From assembly GCA_016714905.1 (NCBI GenBank), contig JADKBW010000011.1, positions 1 to 43,641 on the forward strand: a stretch of DNA of 43,641 bases, written 5' to 3'. The first letter of the stretch is position 1; every line of letters starts with the position of its first letter. The position numbers and the translations under genes are program-made. This stretch comes from Flavobacterium sp. (lineage in GTDB: Bacteria > Bacteroidota > Bacteroidia > Flavobacteriales > Flavobacteriaceae). The notes beneath the pieces are model-generated. The model did not search any database. It worked only from the letters and a program-made list of their open reading frames with translations, and was not told the origin of the DNA. Below, one piece after another: positions 17,434-24,998 of this stretch.

Positions 17434-19101
17434 TTGAAACGTATTGTTCTCATTCTATTAACCATCTGTTCATGCTGCAATCTATTTGCACAAAAACAAT
17501 ATCTCGACATCAACAGCGATTCTGCTTATGAACAAAAAACCATTGATTCTATCGGCTATAATAAAGCGCATCATGATGCCAAATCAGTGTTAAATGAAGT
17601 AAAATTATTTTCAGAGAAAATTTTGCAGGCAGGTTATATTGAGTCATTTATCGAGACAAGTCAGAAAATAAATGATTCTACTTTTTTGTACCGATTTAAA
17701 CTAGAAAAAAAAACTACGACTGTACATATATATGTATCATCAAAATCAATTCACAAAAGTCTGCTTTCTAAAGACGGCAAAACAGACACGTTGAAGATAC
17801 CTTTAAATAAGGTGGAATCATTTCTGCAGCAATCACTTTCTCAATTAGAAAAAAAGGGGTTTGCATTATCTAAAATTCGGCTGGTTAACTTCGAGAAAAA
17901 AGAGAAAAAGCTCTTAGCTGAATTATCAGTTCAACCGGAGAAAATGAGGAATTTAGATGATATTGTTATTAATGGATATAAGAAATTCCCCGAAAGTCAT
18001 CGGCACCAATTGAAACGCATCTATAAGAAAAAGGTGTTTAATCAAGATAATCTCAAGAATGTGTATTCCGATATTGAGAAGTTTCGTTTTGTAAAACAAG
18101 TCAAATATCCTGAAATTCTATTCTCTACCGACTCAACAAAAGTGTATTGTTATGTAGAGAAATCAAAGGCAAATACGTTTGACGGTTTTATCGGATTTTC
18201 AAACAATGAGTCACAAGATGTCACGATTAATGGCTATGTAGATTTGATATTGAATAATCTTTTGAATTCTGGCGAAACCTTATCGCTGAATTGGAAAAGC
18301 GATGGAAACGATCAAAAAACTTTTAATGGTTCGATAGAACTACCGTACATTTTTAAAAGTTCATTTGGATTGAAAGCACAACTGAACATTTTTAAACAAG
18401 ATAGCACTTTTCAAAACACTAAAACCGCATTGGATTTAGGCTATTTTTTTGATTACAACACCCGCTTGTATTTAGGTTATCAATCTTCCGAATCCAGTGA
18501 CATTCAAAATCAAAATTCCTTTAGCATCAGCGATTTTACTAATTCCTTTGTTACTGCACAATTTGAATTTGTTAATTTTAAATCGGATGAATTTCTATTC
18601 CCTGAAAAAACAAAAATAGACCTTAAGACTGGTGTTGGTTCTAGGCGTTCTAAGCTAAACAAAAACGATCAAGTTTTTTTAAATTTGAATGTAAAGCACA
18701 CTTTCTTTCTGAATTCAAAAAATAATATTCAACTCAAAAGTCAGAATTATTATTTAAATAGTGATCTCTATATTATCAGCGAATTGTATCGATTCGGCGG
18801 AATAAACTCTATCCGAGGATTTAACGAAAATAGTCTTCAAGCCAATCTTTTCACTTCCTTATTGTCTGAGTATCGGTATATCGTCGCGCCAAATCTATAC
18901 GTGCACTCTATAATTGATTATGGTTATTACAATGATGAAACTTCCAAAAATAAAGGCAATCTAGTCAGCTTAGGATTTGGATTTGGTTTAGCAACAAAAA
19001 ACGGGTTGTTTAACATTGTCTATGCAAATGGAAGCACTAAAGAACAAGAGATAAAAGGATCAAATTCCATCGTTCATCTGAGTTTCAAGACACAGTTTTA
19101 G
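17434..19101 (+). CDS. Omp85-family (BamA/TamA-like) outer-membrane protein
   Basis: The 555-residue protein starts with a hydrophobic signal peptide (KRIVLILLTICSCCNLFAQ) whose cleavage after FAQ is typical of Bacteroidota. The only near start is TTG; no ATG lies nearby in frame. Residues about 25-230 are a periplasmic region with POTRA-like stretches (for example LKNVYSDIEKFRFVKQVKYPEILF). Residues about 235-555 are rich in alternating-hydrophobicity strands, and FGGINSIRGFNEN near residue 465 carries the RGF motif of the Omp85 barrel. It ends in KTQF, with the terminal Phe of outer-membrane barrels. It is divergent to rpsL. It is shorter than BamA, so it is probably a substrate-specific paralogue; partners are unknown. 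Confidence 0.8.
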   Translation: MKRIVLILLTICSCCNLFAQKQYLDINSDSAYEQKTIDSIGYNKAHHDAKSVLNEVKLFSEKILQAGYIESFIETSQKINDSTFLYRFKLEKKTTTVHIYVSSKSIHKSLLSKDGKTDTLKIPLNKVESFLQQSLSQLEKKGFALSKIRLVNFEKKEKKLLAELSVQPEKMRNLDDIVINGYKKFPESHRHQLKRIYKKKVFNQDNLKNVYSDIEKFRFVKQVKYPEILFSTDSTKVYCYVEKSKANTFDGFIGFSNNESQDVTINGYVDLILNNLLNSGETLSLNWKSDGNDQKTFNGSIELPYIFKSSFGLKAQLNIFKQDSTFQNTKTALDLGYFFDYNTRLYLGYQSSESSDIQNQNSFSISDFTNSFVTAQFEFVNFKSDEFLFPEKTKIDLKTGVGSRRSKLNKNDQVFLNLNVKHTFFLNSKNNIQLKSQNYYLNSDLYIISELYRFGGINSIRGFNENSLQANLFTSLLSEYRYIVAPNLYVHSIIDYGYYNDETSKNKGNLVSLGFGFGLATKNGLFNIVYANGSTKEQEIKGSNSIVHLSFKTQF

Positions 19102-19140
19102 TTTCATTATACTTGGATAATATTCCGTCAAAACCATTAG

Positions 19141-19168
19141 TTGGGTGACGCAAATTTTATTAGCTTTG
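19141..19168 (+). promoter_or_regulatory. Promoter of the RlmB-like gene, close to its start codon
   Basis: TAGCTTTG at 19161-19168 matches TAnnTTTG, and TTG at 19141-19143 lies 17 bp upstream. The box ends only 4 bases before the ATG at 19173. The transcript would start at or beside the start codon, giving a leaderless or nearly leaderless mRNA. Confidence 0.6.
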
Positions 19169-19172
19169 CGCC

Positions 19173-19907
19173 ATGGAAAAAGAACACCTTATCTTCGGAA
19201 TACGCGCAATCATAGAAGCCATTCAATCTGGAAAAGAAGTCGATAAAGTCTTCATTCAAAAAGAAATTTCAGGAGAATTGATGAAGGACTTGATGAAAGT
19301 CATGAAACGCGCCAATATCAATTTCTCATACGTTCCCGTTGAAAAACTCAATCGACTGACTCCTAATAATCATCAAGGTGCAGTAGCAAGTATTTCTCCA
19401 ATCGGTTTCATTGACTTAGAAGATTTGGTCGAAGCAACCATTGCTTCTGGCAGAACACCTTTGTTTCTCATTTTAGATCAAATCTCGGATGCTCGTAATT
19501 TTGGCGCCATTATTCGAACAGCGGAATGTACCGGTGTTGATGGCATTATCGTTCAAAAAGCTGGCTCTGCTCCTGTGAATGGAGATACGGTAAAAACCTC
19601 TGCCGGAGCTGTCTTTAATGTCCCTATTTGTAAGGTGGAACATATCAAAGACGCGATTTTTTATCTTCAAGGTTCTGGAATCAAAACGGTTGCCGCAACA
19701 GAAAAAACAGATCAAAATCTTTATGAGGTGACCCTAAATGAACCGGTCGCAATCATTATGGGAAGCGAAGACCGCGGCATCAATCCATCGGTTTTAAAAA
19801 TTGTGGATGAAAAGGCCAAATTACCAATGTTTGGTAGTATTGGTTCTTTGAATGTATCAGTGGCTTGCGGCGCTTTTCTATACGAAGCCGTACGTCAAAG
19901 AAGTTGA
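19173..19907 (+). CDS. rlmB: 23S rRNA (guanosine-2'-O-)-methyltransferase, TrmH/SpoU family, RlmB-like
   Basis: SpoU-family enzymes use S-adenosylmethionine to methylate a ribose 2'-OH; RlmB acts on a guanosine of 23S rRNA. The 244-residue protein has an N-terminal substrate-binding domain ending in NNHQGAVAS, then the knotted catalytic domain: motif 1 DARNFGAIIRTAE (about residues 105-117), motif 2 IIMGSEDRGINPSVL (about 194-208) and motif 3 LPMFGSIGSLNVSVACG (about 217-233). Length fits RlmB. RNA target is inferred from overall similarity, and TrmH-type tRNA targeting cannot be excluded. It ends against a long inverted repeat facing the rhomboid gene. Confidence 0.88.
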   Translation: MEKEHLIFGIRAIIEAIQSGKEVDKVFIQKEISGELMKDLMKVMKRANINFSYVPVEKLNRLTPNNHQGAVASISPIGFIDLEDLVEATIASGRTPLFLILDQISDARNFGAIIRTAECTGVDGIIVQKAGSAPVNGDTVKTSAGAVFNVPICKVEHIKDAIFYLQGSGIKTVAATEKTDQNLYEVTLNEPVAIIMGSEDRGINPSVLKIVDEKAKLPMFGSIGSLNVSVACGAFLYEAVRQRS

Positions 19908-19946
19908 AACTATAAGTAAAAATCCATTTAGTACTTTCTTATATAT

Positions 19947-20006
19947 ACTTATATGCCTTATATGGTTAATCAAAATTATTTTTTGGACCATATAAGGCAT
20001 TTAAGT
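19947..20006. terminator. Long inverted repeat between convergent genes (bidirectional terminator candidate)
   Basis: Arms of 20 bases (19947-19966 and 19987-20006) pair with a single mismatch around a 20-base AT-rich loop. The innermost 14 bp (ATGCCTTATATGGT and its complement) are perfect. The element lies exactly between the 3' end of the RlmB gene and the 3' end of the rhomboid gene, so it can serve transcripts from both sides. It lacks a GC-rich core, so termination is an inference from position and symmetry. Confidence 0.6.
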
Positions 20007-20039
20007 TCATACAAGACTTCAATATGTGATATTTTAGTT

Positions 20040-20849
20040 CTAATTCAAATTCTTCCTTACTATAGTATATTTATTTTCTACTGCATCATAAACTACATCA
20101 TATTCTGAATTAGTGGTATGTGTATTCGCAGGAAGTTCATGCATAATTGGATTCGACGGTTCGATTTCGTTCGGGTCGGGTTTTGGCAGATTTACAAAAT
20201 TGCCGTTTTCATCAAATCGCTGCATAAACTTATCTTCGGCTGGATCATAATCTGGTTTTTCCCACTCGTAGCGTATCAATTTCTTGTATTCTGGTGTTTT
20301 AAAAGAAATGGCAAAGGCAAATCCAGTTATGAGTCCAGCCAAATGTCCTTCCCAAGAAATGCCTTCCTTGACATTCGGAAAAATATACCAAACCAAACTT
20401 CCGTAAACCATGATGACCACCAAAGACAGCGCTACCAAACGATAATACTTGGTTCGGATGCCTTTAAAGAAAATGAAACTCACCAACACATACACCAATC
20501 CACTGGCGCCAATATGATAGGATTCTCTCCCGATGACCCAAGTGATTAATCCAGTCAATAACAAGCCGAATCCCAAAACTCGAAAAGTCAGATCGCGATA
20601 AAAAAACCGCAAAGCAGCAATCAACATTAACAAGGGAATAGAATTATTATAGAGATGTTCAATATTACCGTGAATAAACGGAGAAAAGAGAATGCCACGA
20701 ATTCCTGTAAGTGTTCTGGGATAAATTCCGAAGGATTCAATATCAATTTGGAAGCGAATGCCCCACCAAAATACCACCCATAAAAATAATACGGAGAGAA
20801 ATGGAATGGCGATTACAGAGGGAGAAAATTTAAAATGCTGGTCTTCCAT
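20040..20849 (-). CDS. Rhomboid-family intramembrane serine protease
   Basis: Rhomboids cut transmembrane helices inside the membrane with a Ser-His dyad. The 269-residue protein has about six hydrophobic spans (first at residues 12-30, the L1 loop with FSPFIHGNIEHLYNN at 55-69). The catalytic Ser116 is in HIGASGLVY and the catalytic His169 in EGHLAGLITG, the family's GxSG and HxxG motifs. A soluble C-terminal tail of about 75 residues is acidic and proline-rich and has no clear domain. Substrate is unknown. A period-7 GTTGATG tract abuts its start codon. Confidence 0.92.
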   Translation of the reverse strand: MEDQHFKFSPSVIAIPFLSVLFLWVVFWWGIRFQIDIESFGIYPRTLTGIRGILFSPFIHGNIEHLYNNSIPLLMLIAALRFFYRDLTFRVLGFGLLLTGLITWVIGRESYHIGASGLVYVLVSFIFFKGIRTKYYRLVALSLVVIMVYGSLVWYIFPNVKEGISWEGHLAGLITGFAFAISFKTPEYKKLIRYEWEKPDYDPAEDKFMQRFDENGNFVNLPKPDPNEIEPSNPIMHELPANTHTTNSEYDVVYDAVENKYTIVRKNLN

Positions 20850-20877
20850 GTTGATGGTTGATGGTTGATAGTTAGCG
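20850..20877 (+). repeat. Period-7 GTTGATG tract next to the rhomboid start
   Basis: GTTGATG, GTTGATG, GTTGATA and GTTAGCG follow one another with exact 7-base spacing from 20850 to 20877, immediately upstream of the rhomboid ATG on the minus strand. It is one of four intergenic tracts with the GTTGnnn unit. Confidence 0.75.
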
Positions 20878-20964
20878 TTTAATCGATAAACTGTTTAACC
20901 GTTTAATCGATGGGCTGTTTATACGATTCAACGAATTACCGATTAAACGAATTACCGATCAAGC
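20877..20964 (+). repeat. Period-8 octamer tract (11 units)
   Basis: Eleven consecutive octamers all begin with G and most end in C. They include GTTTAATC (20877, 20901), GATAAACT, GTTTAACC, GATGGGCT, GTTTATAC, GATTCAAC, GAATTACC (20933, 20949), GATTAAAC and GATCAAGC. Higher-order copies give apparent 24-base repeats (20877-20900, 20901-20924) and 16-base repeats (20925-20940, 20941-20956). GTTTAATC and GATTAAAC are complementary, so parts can fold back. The tract is noncoding between the divergent rhomboid and rarA genes. Confidence 0.8.
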
Positions 20965-21054
20965 AAATAAACAATTTCACTCTCAAGCGGTTGTCAAAAA
21001 TGTATCCAAAAGCAAGTTAGTGCTATTTTGTCAGTTGACGACGAATTTCATTTG

Positions 21055-21147
21055 AAAACGACTGCCCTAGCCCAGATGGAAACGGTATCTTTTTGTGCCG
21101 GCGTTCGGCGCAAAAAATTTAGTGTACAGCTGGAGAAAGCTCCTGAA
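21055..21147 (+). ncRNA. Flavo-1-like structured RNA
   Basis: The segment GCCCTAGCCC-AGATGGAAACGGTATC followed by a strong hairpin and AGCTGGAGAAAGCTCC resembles the Flavo-1 RNA motif known from Flavobacteria, as I recall it. The central stem pairs 21090-21100 with 21106-21116 (11 bp with one G-U pair, loop GCGTT). CCAG at 21072-21075 can pair with CTGG at 21130-21133, and GGAG/CTCC at 21132-21143 forms an alternative small hairpin. It lies on the strand of rarA, 80 bases before its ATG. Any protein in this stretch (a 62-codon frame exists) has no recognisable features. Family assignment is from memory and needs a covariance search. Confidence 0.6.
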
Positions 21148-21167
21148 AATACAACAAATTATAAAGC

Positions 21168-21175
21168 TATTTTTG
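21168..21175 (+). promoter_or_regulatory. -7 box candidate upstream of rarA
   Basis: TATTTTTG matches TAnnTTTG, 48 bases before the rarA ATG and downstream of the Flavo-1-like element. No good TTTG -33 box is present, so this is a weak call. If used, rarA would be transcribed separately from the RNA. Confidence 0.4.
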
Positions 21176-21223
21176 TAGAATTATGGCTAATTTTACGACT
21201 TAGAATTTTGAAGTAAAAAAAGC

Positions 21224-22502
21224 ATGGAAGCACCTTTAGCCGAACGCATTCGCCCACAAAAACTCGAAGACTATATTAGCCAGTTGCACTTGGTTGGTCC
21301 TAATGGCTCTTTGACTTTGCAAATTGAAAAAGGCATCATTCCCTCTTTGATTTTTTGGGGTTCACCTGGCACAGGAAAAACAACTTTGGCACAGATTATT
21401 GCCCAAGAATCGAAGCGCCCTTTTTATGTTTTGAGTGCTATTAATTCTGGTGTCAAGGATATTCGTGATGTGATTGAAAAAGCAAAACAAAGCGGCGGCA
21501 TGTTTACGGCAAAAAACCCAATTTTGTTTATTGATGAAATTCATCGTTTTAGCAAATCGCAGCAAGATTCTTTGTTGGCCGCGGTAGAAAAAGGATGGAT
21601 TACCTTGATTGGCGCCACAACTGAAAATCCAAGTTTTGAGGTAATTCCCGCGTTACTGTCGCGTTGTCAGGTTTATGTCCTGAATCCGTTTACGAAATCT
21701 GATTTGGAACTTTTGCTTGAGCGTGCGATGGCGACTGACGTCATTTTGAAAACCAAAAAAAATAGAAATCCACGAATCGGAAGCGCTGTTGCGACTTTCT
21801 GGTGGCGATGGACGCAAACTATTAAACATTTTTGAACTGGTCGTAAATGCGTCGAATGAAAGCGAGATTTTAATCACCAATGAGCGCGTTTTGCAAATCG
21901 TGCAACAGAACACTGTTTTGTATGACAAGACTGGCGAACAGCATTACGATATTGTTTCGGCCTTTATCAAATCGATTCGGGGAAGCGATCCGAATGCGGC
22001 AGTTTATTGGTTGGCGCGGATGATTGAAGGTGGCGAAGATGTGAAATTTATTGCCAGACGGATGTTAATTTTATCCAGTGAAGATATTGGTAATGCGAAT
22101 CCAACCGCTTTTATCATGGCGAACAATACGTTTCAAGCCGTGTCGACGATTGGTTATCCAGAAAGTCGCATTATTTTGAGTCAATGTGCGATTTACTTAG
22201 CAACATCACCCAAAAGCAATGCCTCTTATATGGCGATTGGCAACGCGCAGCAAGTCGTAAAAGAAACTGGCGATTTGCCTGTACCTATTCCGTTGCGCAA
22301 TGCGCCAACGAAGTTAATGAAGGAATTGGGTTATGGGGATGAATATAAATACGCGCATGATTTTGCGAATAACTTTGCCGACCAAGAATTTTTGCCAGAG
22401 GCGATTTCGAAAACTACTTTTTACGAACCTGGAAATAACAGTCGCGAAAATGGCACCAGGGAATTTTTAAAAAATCGTTGGAAAGACAAGTATGGGTATT
22501 GA
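21224..22502 (+). CDS. rarA: Replication-associated recombination protein A (AAA+ ATPase, RarA/MgsA; frameshifted)
   Basis: RarA is a clamp-loader-like ATPase that acts at stalled replication forks. The first frame has LAERIRPQKLEDYISQ-type N-terminus, Walker A GSPGTGKT (residues 46-53), Walker B ILFIDEIHRF (about 100-109), sensor-like GATTENPSFEV and the arginine-finger region ALLSRCQVYVLNPF. An A8 run at 21755-21762, where seven As restore the frame, causes the break. The second frame continues ALLRLSGGDGRKLLNIFELV, then the tetramerisation part with SFIKSIRGSDPNAAVYWLARMIEGGEDVKFIARRM and ends at TGA 22500-22502. About 425 residues in total, normal for the family. Homopolymer error is the likely cause. 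Confidence 0.93.
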
Positions 22503-22503
22503 G

Positions 22504-22577
22504 GGTTGTAGGTTGTGGGTTGTAGGTTGTGGGTTGTAGGTTGTAGGTTGGTTGTAGGTTGTAGGTTGTAGGTTGAA
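22504..22577 (+). repeat. Period-7 GGTTGTA/GGTTGTG tract
   Basis: Ten units of GGTTGTR are arranged in tandem (six from 22504 to 22545, then four more from 22550 after a four-base partial unit; the last unit reads GGTTGAA). It begins two bases after the rarA stop and lies between the convergent 3' ends of rarA and the secreted hypothetical gene. The open frame that crosses it on the minus strand (22421-22666) has only repeat-derived residues and is not a gene. Confidence 0.9.
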
Positions 22578-22602
22578 AGTTTTGGGATTTGAGATTTTAG
22601 AA

Positions 22603-23331
22603 TTAAAACTTGACGTTTATTTTTTCCGACACTAATTTCTCGTTTTCGTAATACTCGAAAAACCACTGATTGTCTTTCATCAGTAAAACGCCTTGTTTGG
22701 TTTCTTTGACCGCTGAAAAGGTACTTGAATTAGAAGTTTTATAAATCTTCATCACTACTTTTGGAGTACCATCGACCAGTTGATAGCCATTGGCAATGGG
22801 CTGTGCGTAGAGTATTGTCGCTTTTTCATCAAATGTCTCGTCTAAAATTAAAGTACTATTTGTGGCCGCATCCATTTTTTGAATTTCACTATTTTTCTTT
22901 TGCGGCATATAAATGTAATGCAAAGTGTCAAAAGATTGAAAAGCGCCTCGCAACGCTTGTGTGTAGGCAACTTTGTATTCTTTTTCTTTGCTAGTTCCTA
23001 CAACGGACTCGTAGACGGTATTTTTTTTACAGTCTTTCAATATCACTTGTAACTTTGTTCTTATAAAATTTCCCGAACTGATTACATCGGCATAAAGTTT
23101 ATCACAATTGGAATCCGTGATTTCATCTGGCAATTGATCGGTGTCGAAAAAAACCTTAAATCCATATTTTTCAAACAGCATTTTTGTAAGGTTATTCAAT
23201 CGATATTCATCTTTTTCTCGAAGAAAATCAAACTGAGCTGGCACAATCACATACTGATATTGGTTGACTGACGACTGAGCAACCAATAGATTTGCACAAA
23301 AAAAGAGCAATAGAACGAGTGAATTTTTCAT
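22603..23331 (-). CDS. Secreted hypothetical protein of Flavobacteriaceae type
   Basis: I do not recognise a characterised family. The 242-residue protein has a clear signal peptide (KNSLVLLLFFCANLLVAQ, cleavage after VAQ) and then a soluble region. Its first part, YVIVPAQFDFLREKDEYRLNNLTKMLFEKYGFKVFF, looks like a two-strand/helix unit found in exported Flavobacterial proteins, from memory only. Two Cys lie near 75 and 100. Its ATG directly abuts the stop codon of the YjjG-like gene (no gap), so both are in one operon. Periplasmic or outer-membrane-associated location is inferred from the signal peptide. Confidence 0.75.
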   Translation of the reverse strand: MKNSLVLLLFFCANLLVAQSSVNQYQYVIVPAQFDFLREKDEYRLNNLTKMLFEKYGFKVFFDTDQLPDEITDSNCDKLYADVISSGNFIRTKLQVILKDCKKNTVYESVVGTSKEKEYKVAYTQALRGAFQSFDTLHYIYMPQKKNSEIQKMDAATNSTLILDETFDEKATILYAQPIANGYQLVDGTPKVVMKIYKTSNSSTFSAVKETKQGVLLMKDNQWFFEYYENEKLVSEKINVKF

Positions 23332-24027
23332 TTAGAAAATCAATTTAAGTTCCGCTAAAGTAGTTATTTGTGGAATGAAATCTTCCACTTCAATTTGATT
23401 TGGATTAAAGAAAATGGCTTTCATTCCAAAATCGAGTGCGCCAATGACATCTGCGTCCATAGAATCCCCAATCATGATGCTTTCCGCTTTCGTTGCTTTT
23501 GCTTTTACTAGAGCGTGCTCAAAAATGATGGGATTGGGTTTTTTAGCTCCCGCCATTTCGGAATTTGTAATCGTCGTAAAATAAGGTTCGAGATTGGAAT
23601 TCGCAATTTTTTTGAATTGTACTTCTGCGAAACCATTGGTGATAATATGCAATTCGTACCTTTCATTGAGATACTCAAGAACTGTAAGCGCATCTTCGAA
23701 CAAATGATTAAAATCGGGCAAAAATCGAATGTAATCTTCTGAAATTTGATTGATGTGTGCATCCGAAATTGTAATGTTGATTGCATCAAACGAATCTTTC
23801 AATCTCCGATAGCGCAATTCTTCGTGCGAAATAGCATCTACCTGAAATAATTTCCAACACGCTTGATTAATTGGAATGTAATGTTCTATAAATTTATCCG
23901 TGTTGACCGTTGGAAAATCATTTTGAAATATCTTATTAAAAGCAAGTATCGAGTTTTTATCAAAATCCCATAAGGTGTGATCTAAGTCGAAAAAAATATG
24001 TGTAATCTGGTTTTTCACTAGTATCAT
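23332..24027 (-). CDS. HAD-superfamily phosphatase, YjjG-like nucleotidase
   Basis: YjjG-type enzymes dephosphorylate noncanonical pyrimidine nucleotides and so help clean the nucleotide pool. The 231-residue protein carries HAD motif I in HIFFDLDHTLWDFDKN (nucleophile Asp and acid/base Asp at about residues 14 and 16), motif II in ELHIITNGF, motif III Lys in GAKKPNPIIFEHAL and motif IV in MIGDSMDADVIGALDFGM. The cap domain between motifs I and II and the total length fit YjjG. Substrate is inferred from family. It is the upstream partner of the secreted hypothetical gene. Confidence 0.87.
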   Translation of the reverse strand: MILVKNQITHIFFDLDHTLWDFDKNSILAFNKIFQNDFPTVNTDKFIEHYIPINQACWKLFQVDAISHEELRYRRLKDSFDAINITISDAHINQISEDYIRFLPDFNHLFEDALTVLEYLNERYELHIITNGFAEVQFKKIANSNLEPYFTTITNSEMAGAKKPNPIIFEHALVKAKATKAESIMIGDSMDADVIGALDFGMKAIFFNPNQIEVEDFIPQITTLAELKLIF

Positions 24028-24075
24028 TTTATGAACGCAAAAGTCGTAAAGATTTTTTATTTAGATTCCAAAATT

Positions 24076-24769
24076 CTATAGAATTCCTTCATCGGAAAAG
24101 GAGTAATAACTCGTTTCTGTAATGATAACATGATCTAGAATCTTGATGTCTAATTGTTCTCCAGCAATTTTCAATTTTGAGTGATTTGTTTATCAGATTC
24201 GCTTGGTTTTAGCGTACCTGATGGATGATTGTGGCGAGAATAATCCCTACCGCTCCGTGCGTTAACGCCGTTTTAAAAACCAAACGAACATCGACTAACG
24301 TTCCGGTAATTCCACCTTTGCTCAACTGAAATTTGGAGATGATTTTATTGGCATTGTTCAAATAAATAATCCAAAATTCTTCGTGCGCTAGCTCGCCAAT
24401 GAGCGGTTGCATGACATCAAATACGGCAAGACTAGAAGTAATTTTGAACAATTCGACTGCTTCTTCAGTGCGTCGCCGTCTGGATAGTTCCATCGCGGCT
24501 TGAATGGTGATGGCTTTCGCCTCGCCGATTCCTTTGAATTGCAGCAATTGATTAATTGTGGATTTCCCTAAAGCATTCAGATTGTTATCGACACTTTTTA
24601 GAATTCTCTTACTTAAATCTACGGCAGATTCGTTGCGACTTCCGGATCCAATAAGAATGGCAATTAATTCGGCATCGCTAAGTGCTGCTTTGCCTTTAAG
24701 GAGTAATTTTTCGCGTGGACGGTCGTCTTCAGACCAATGGCGAATTGGGAAATAGGCGTTTTCAGACAT
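24076..24769 (-). CDS. radC: RadC/JAB-domain protein (UPF0758), with two frameshifts
   Basis: RadC-like proteins carry an N-terminal helix-hairpin-helix and a C-terminal JAB/MPN metalloprotease-like domain; the role in the cell is not settled. The protein starts MSENAYFPIRHWSEDDRPREKLL, has ALSDAELIAILIGSGSRN and the HhH LQFKGIGEAKAITIQAAMELSRR, then LAHEEFWIIYLNNANKI and THGAVGIILA. There one C is missing (CTCGCCCAC expected at about 24231), hiding the metal-binding HNHPSG. A second loss of an A near 24175 follows. Restored, the end reads DHVIITETSYYSFSDEGIL with TAG at 24076-24078. Errors of homopolymer type are most likely. Confidence 0.9.
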
Positions 24770-24789
24770 GTTGTATGGCGTTTAGATTA

Positions 24790-24820
24790 GTTGTCGGTTG
24801 ACAGTTGATCGTTGTCGGTT
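24790..24820 (+). repeat. Period-7 GTTGnnn tract upstream of radC
   Basis: GTTGTCG, GTTGACA, GTTGATC, GTTGTCG and a partial GTT follow with exact 7-base spacing, 20 bases upstream of the radC ATG. Unit sequence varies but the GTTG core is constant. Confidence 0.75.
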
Positions 24821-24975
24821 CCGTATTGGTAAATTTAGAAATTTTTTTTATTGATTGGTGAATTTTATCGGTCTTAACAACAAATTAAAGAAAATGACAA
24901 TCAATAAACTGTAAAAGCTAACAAAGCACTACAATTCAAAATAGATTTTTTTTGAAAAGCAGAAGACTTTTTAAC
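24821..24975. other. AT-rich spacer between radC and mpl, no gene seen
   Basis: This stretch is AT-rich with runs of T at about 24843-24850 and 24945-24953. I see no TAnnTTTG box on the minus strand with a good partner, no hairpin and no open frame with protein-like content. The radC promoter must be here or further upstream but I could not place it. Confidence 0.5.
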
Positions 24976-24996
24976 TTACAACATACAACCTATAAC
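24976..24996 (-). repeat. Period-7 GTTGTAn tract downstream of mpl
   Basis: On the minus strand GTTATAG, GTTGTAT and GTTGTAA follow each other at 7-base spacing just beyond the mpl stop codon. The unit is almost that of the tract at 22504-22577. Confidence 0.65.
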
Positions 24997-24998
24997 TT

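Noticed and set aside
21028..21216. Small plus-strand ORF of 62 codons before rarA
   Set aside because: It coincides with the Flavo-1-like RNA and its residues have no protein-like features; the RNA structure explains the sequence better.
21751..21766. Programmed frameshift at the A8 run in rarA
   Set aside because: Single-base homopolymer changes break many unrelated genes of this window, and RarA is not known to need frameshifting; sequencing error is simpler.
22504..22577. CRISPR array or telomere-like repeat
   Set aside because: Units are 7 bases without spacers, and no cas gene is near.
22421..22666. Minus-strand ORF over the heptamer tract
   Set aside because: Its middle is repeat-encoded (LQPTTYN-type) and it overlaps the ends of two real genes.
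24209..24769. RadC truncated as a mobile or anti-restriction variant
   Set aside because: The missing HNHPSG motif and full C-terminus are present in the next frame; one lost C and one lost A explain it.
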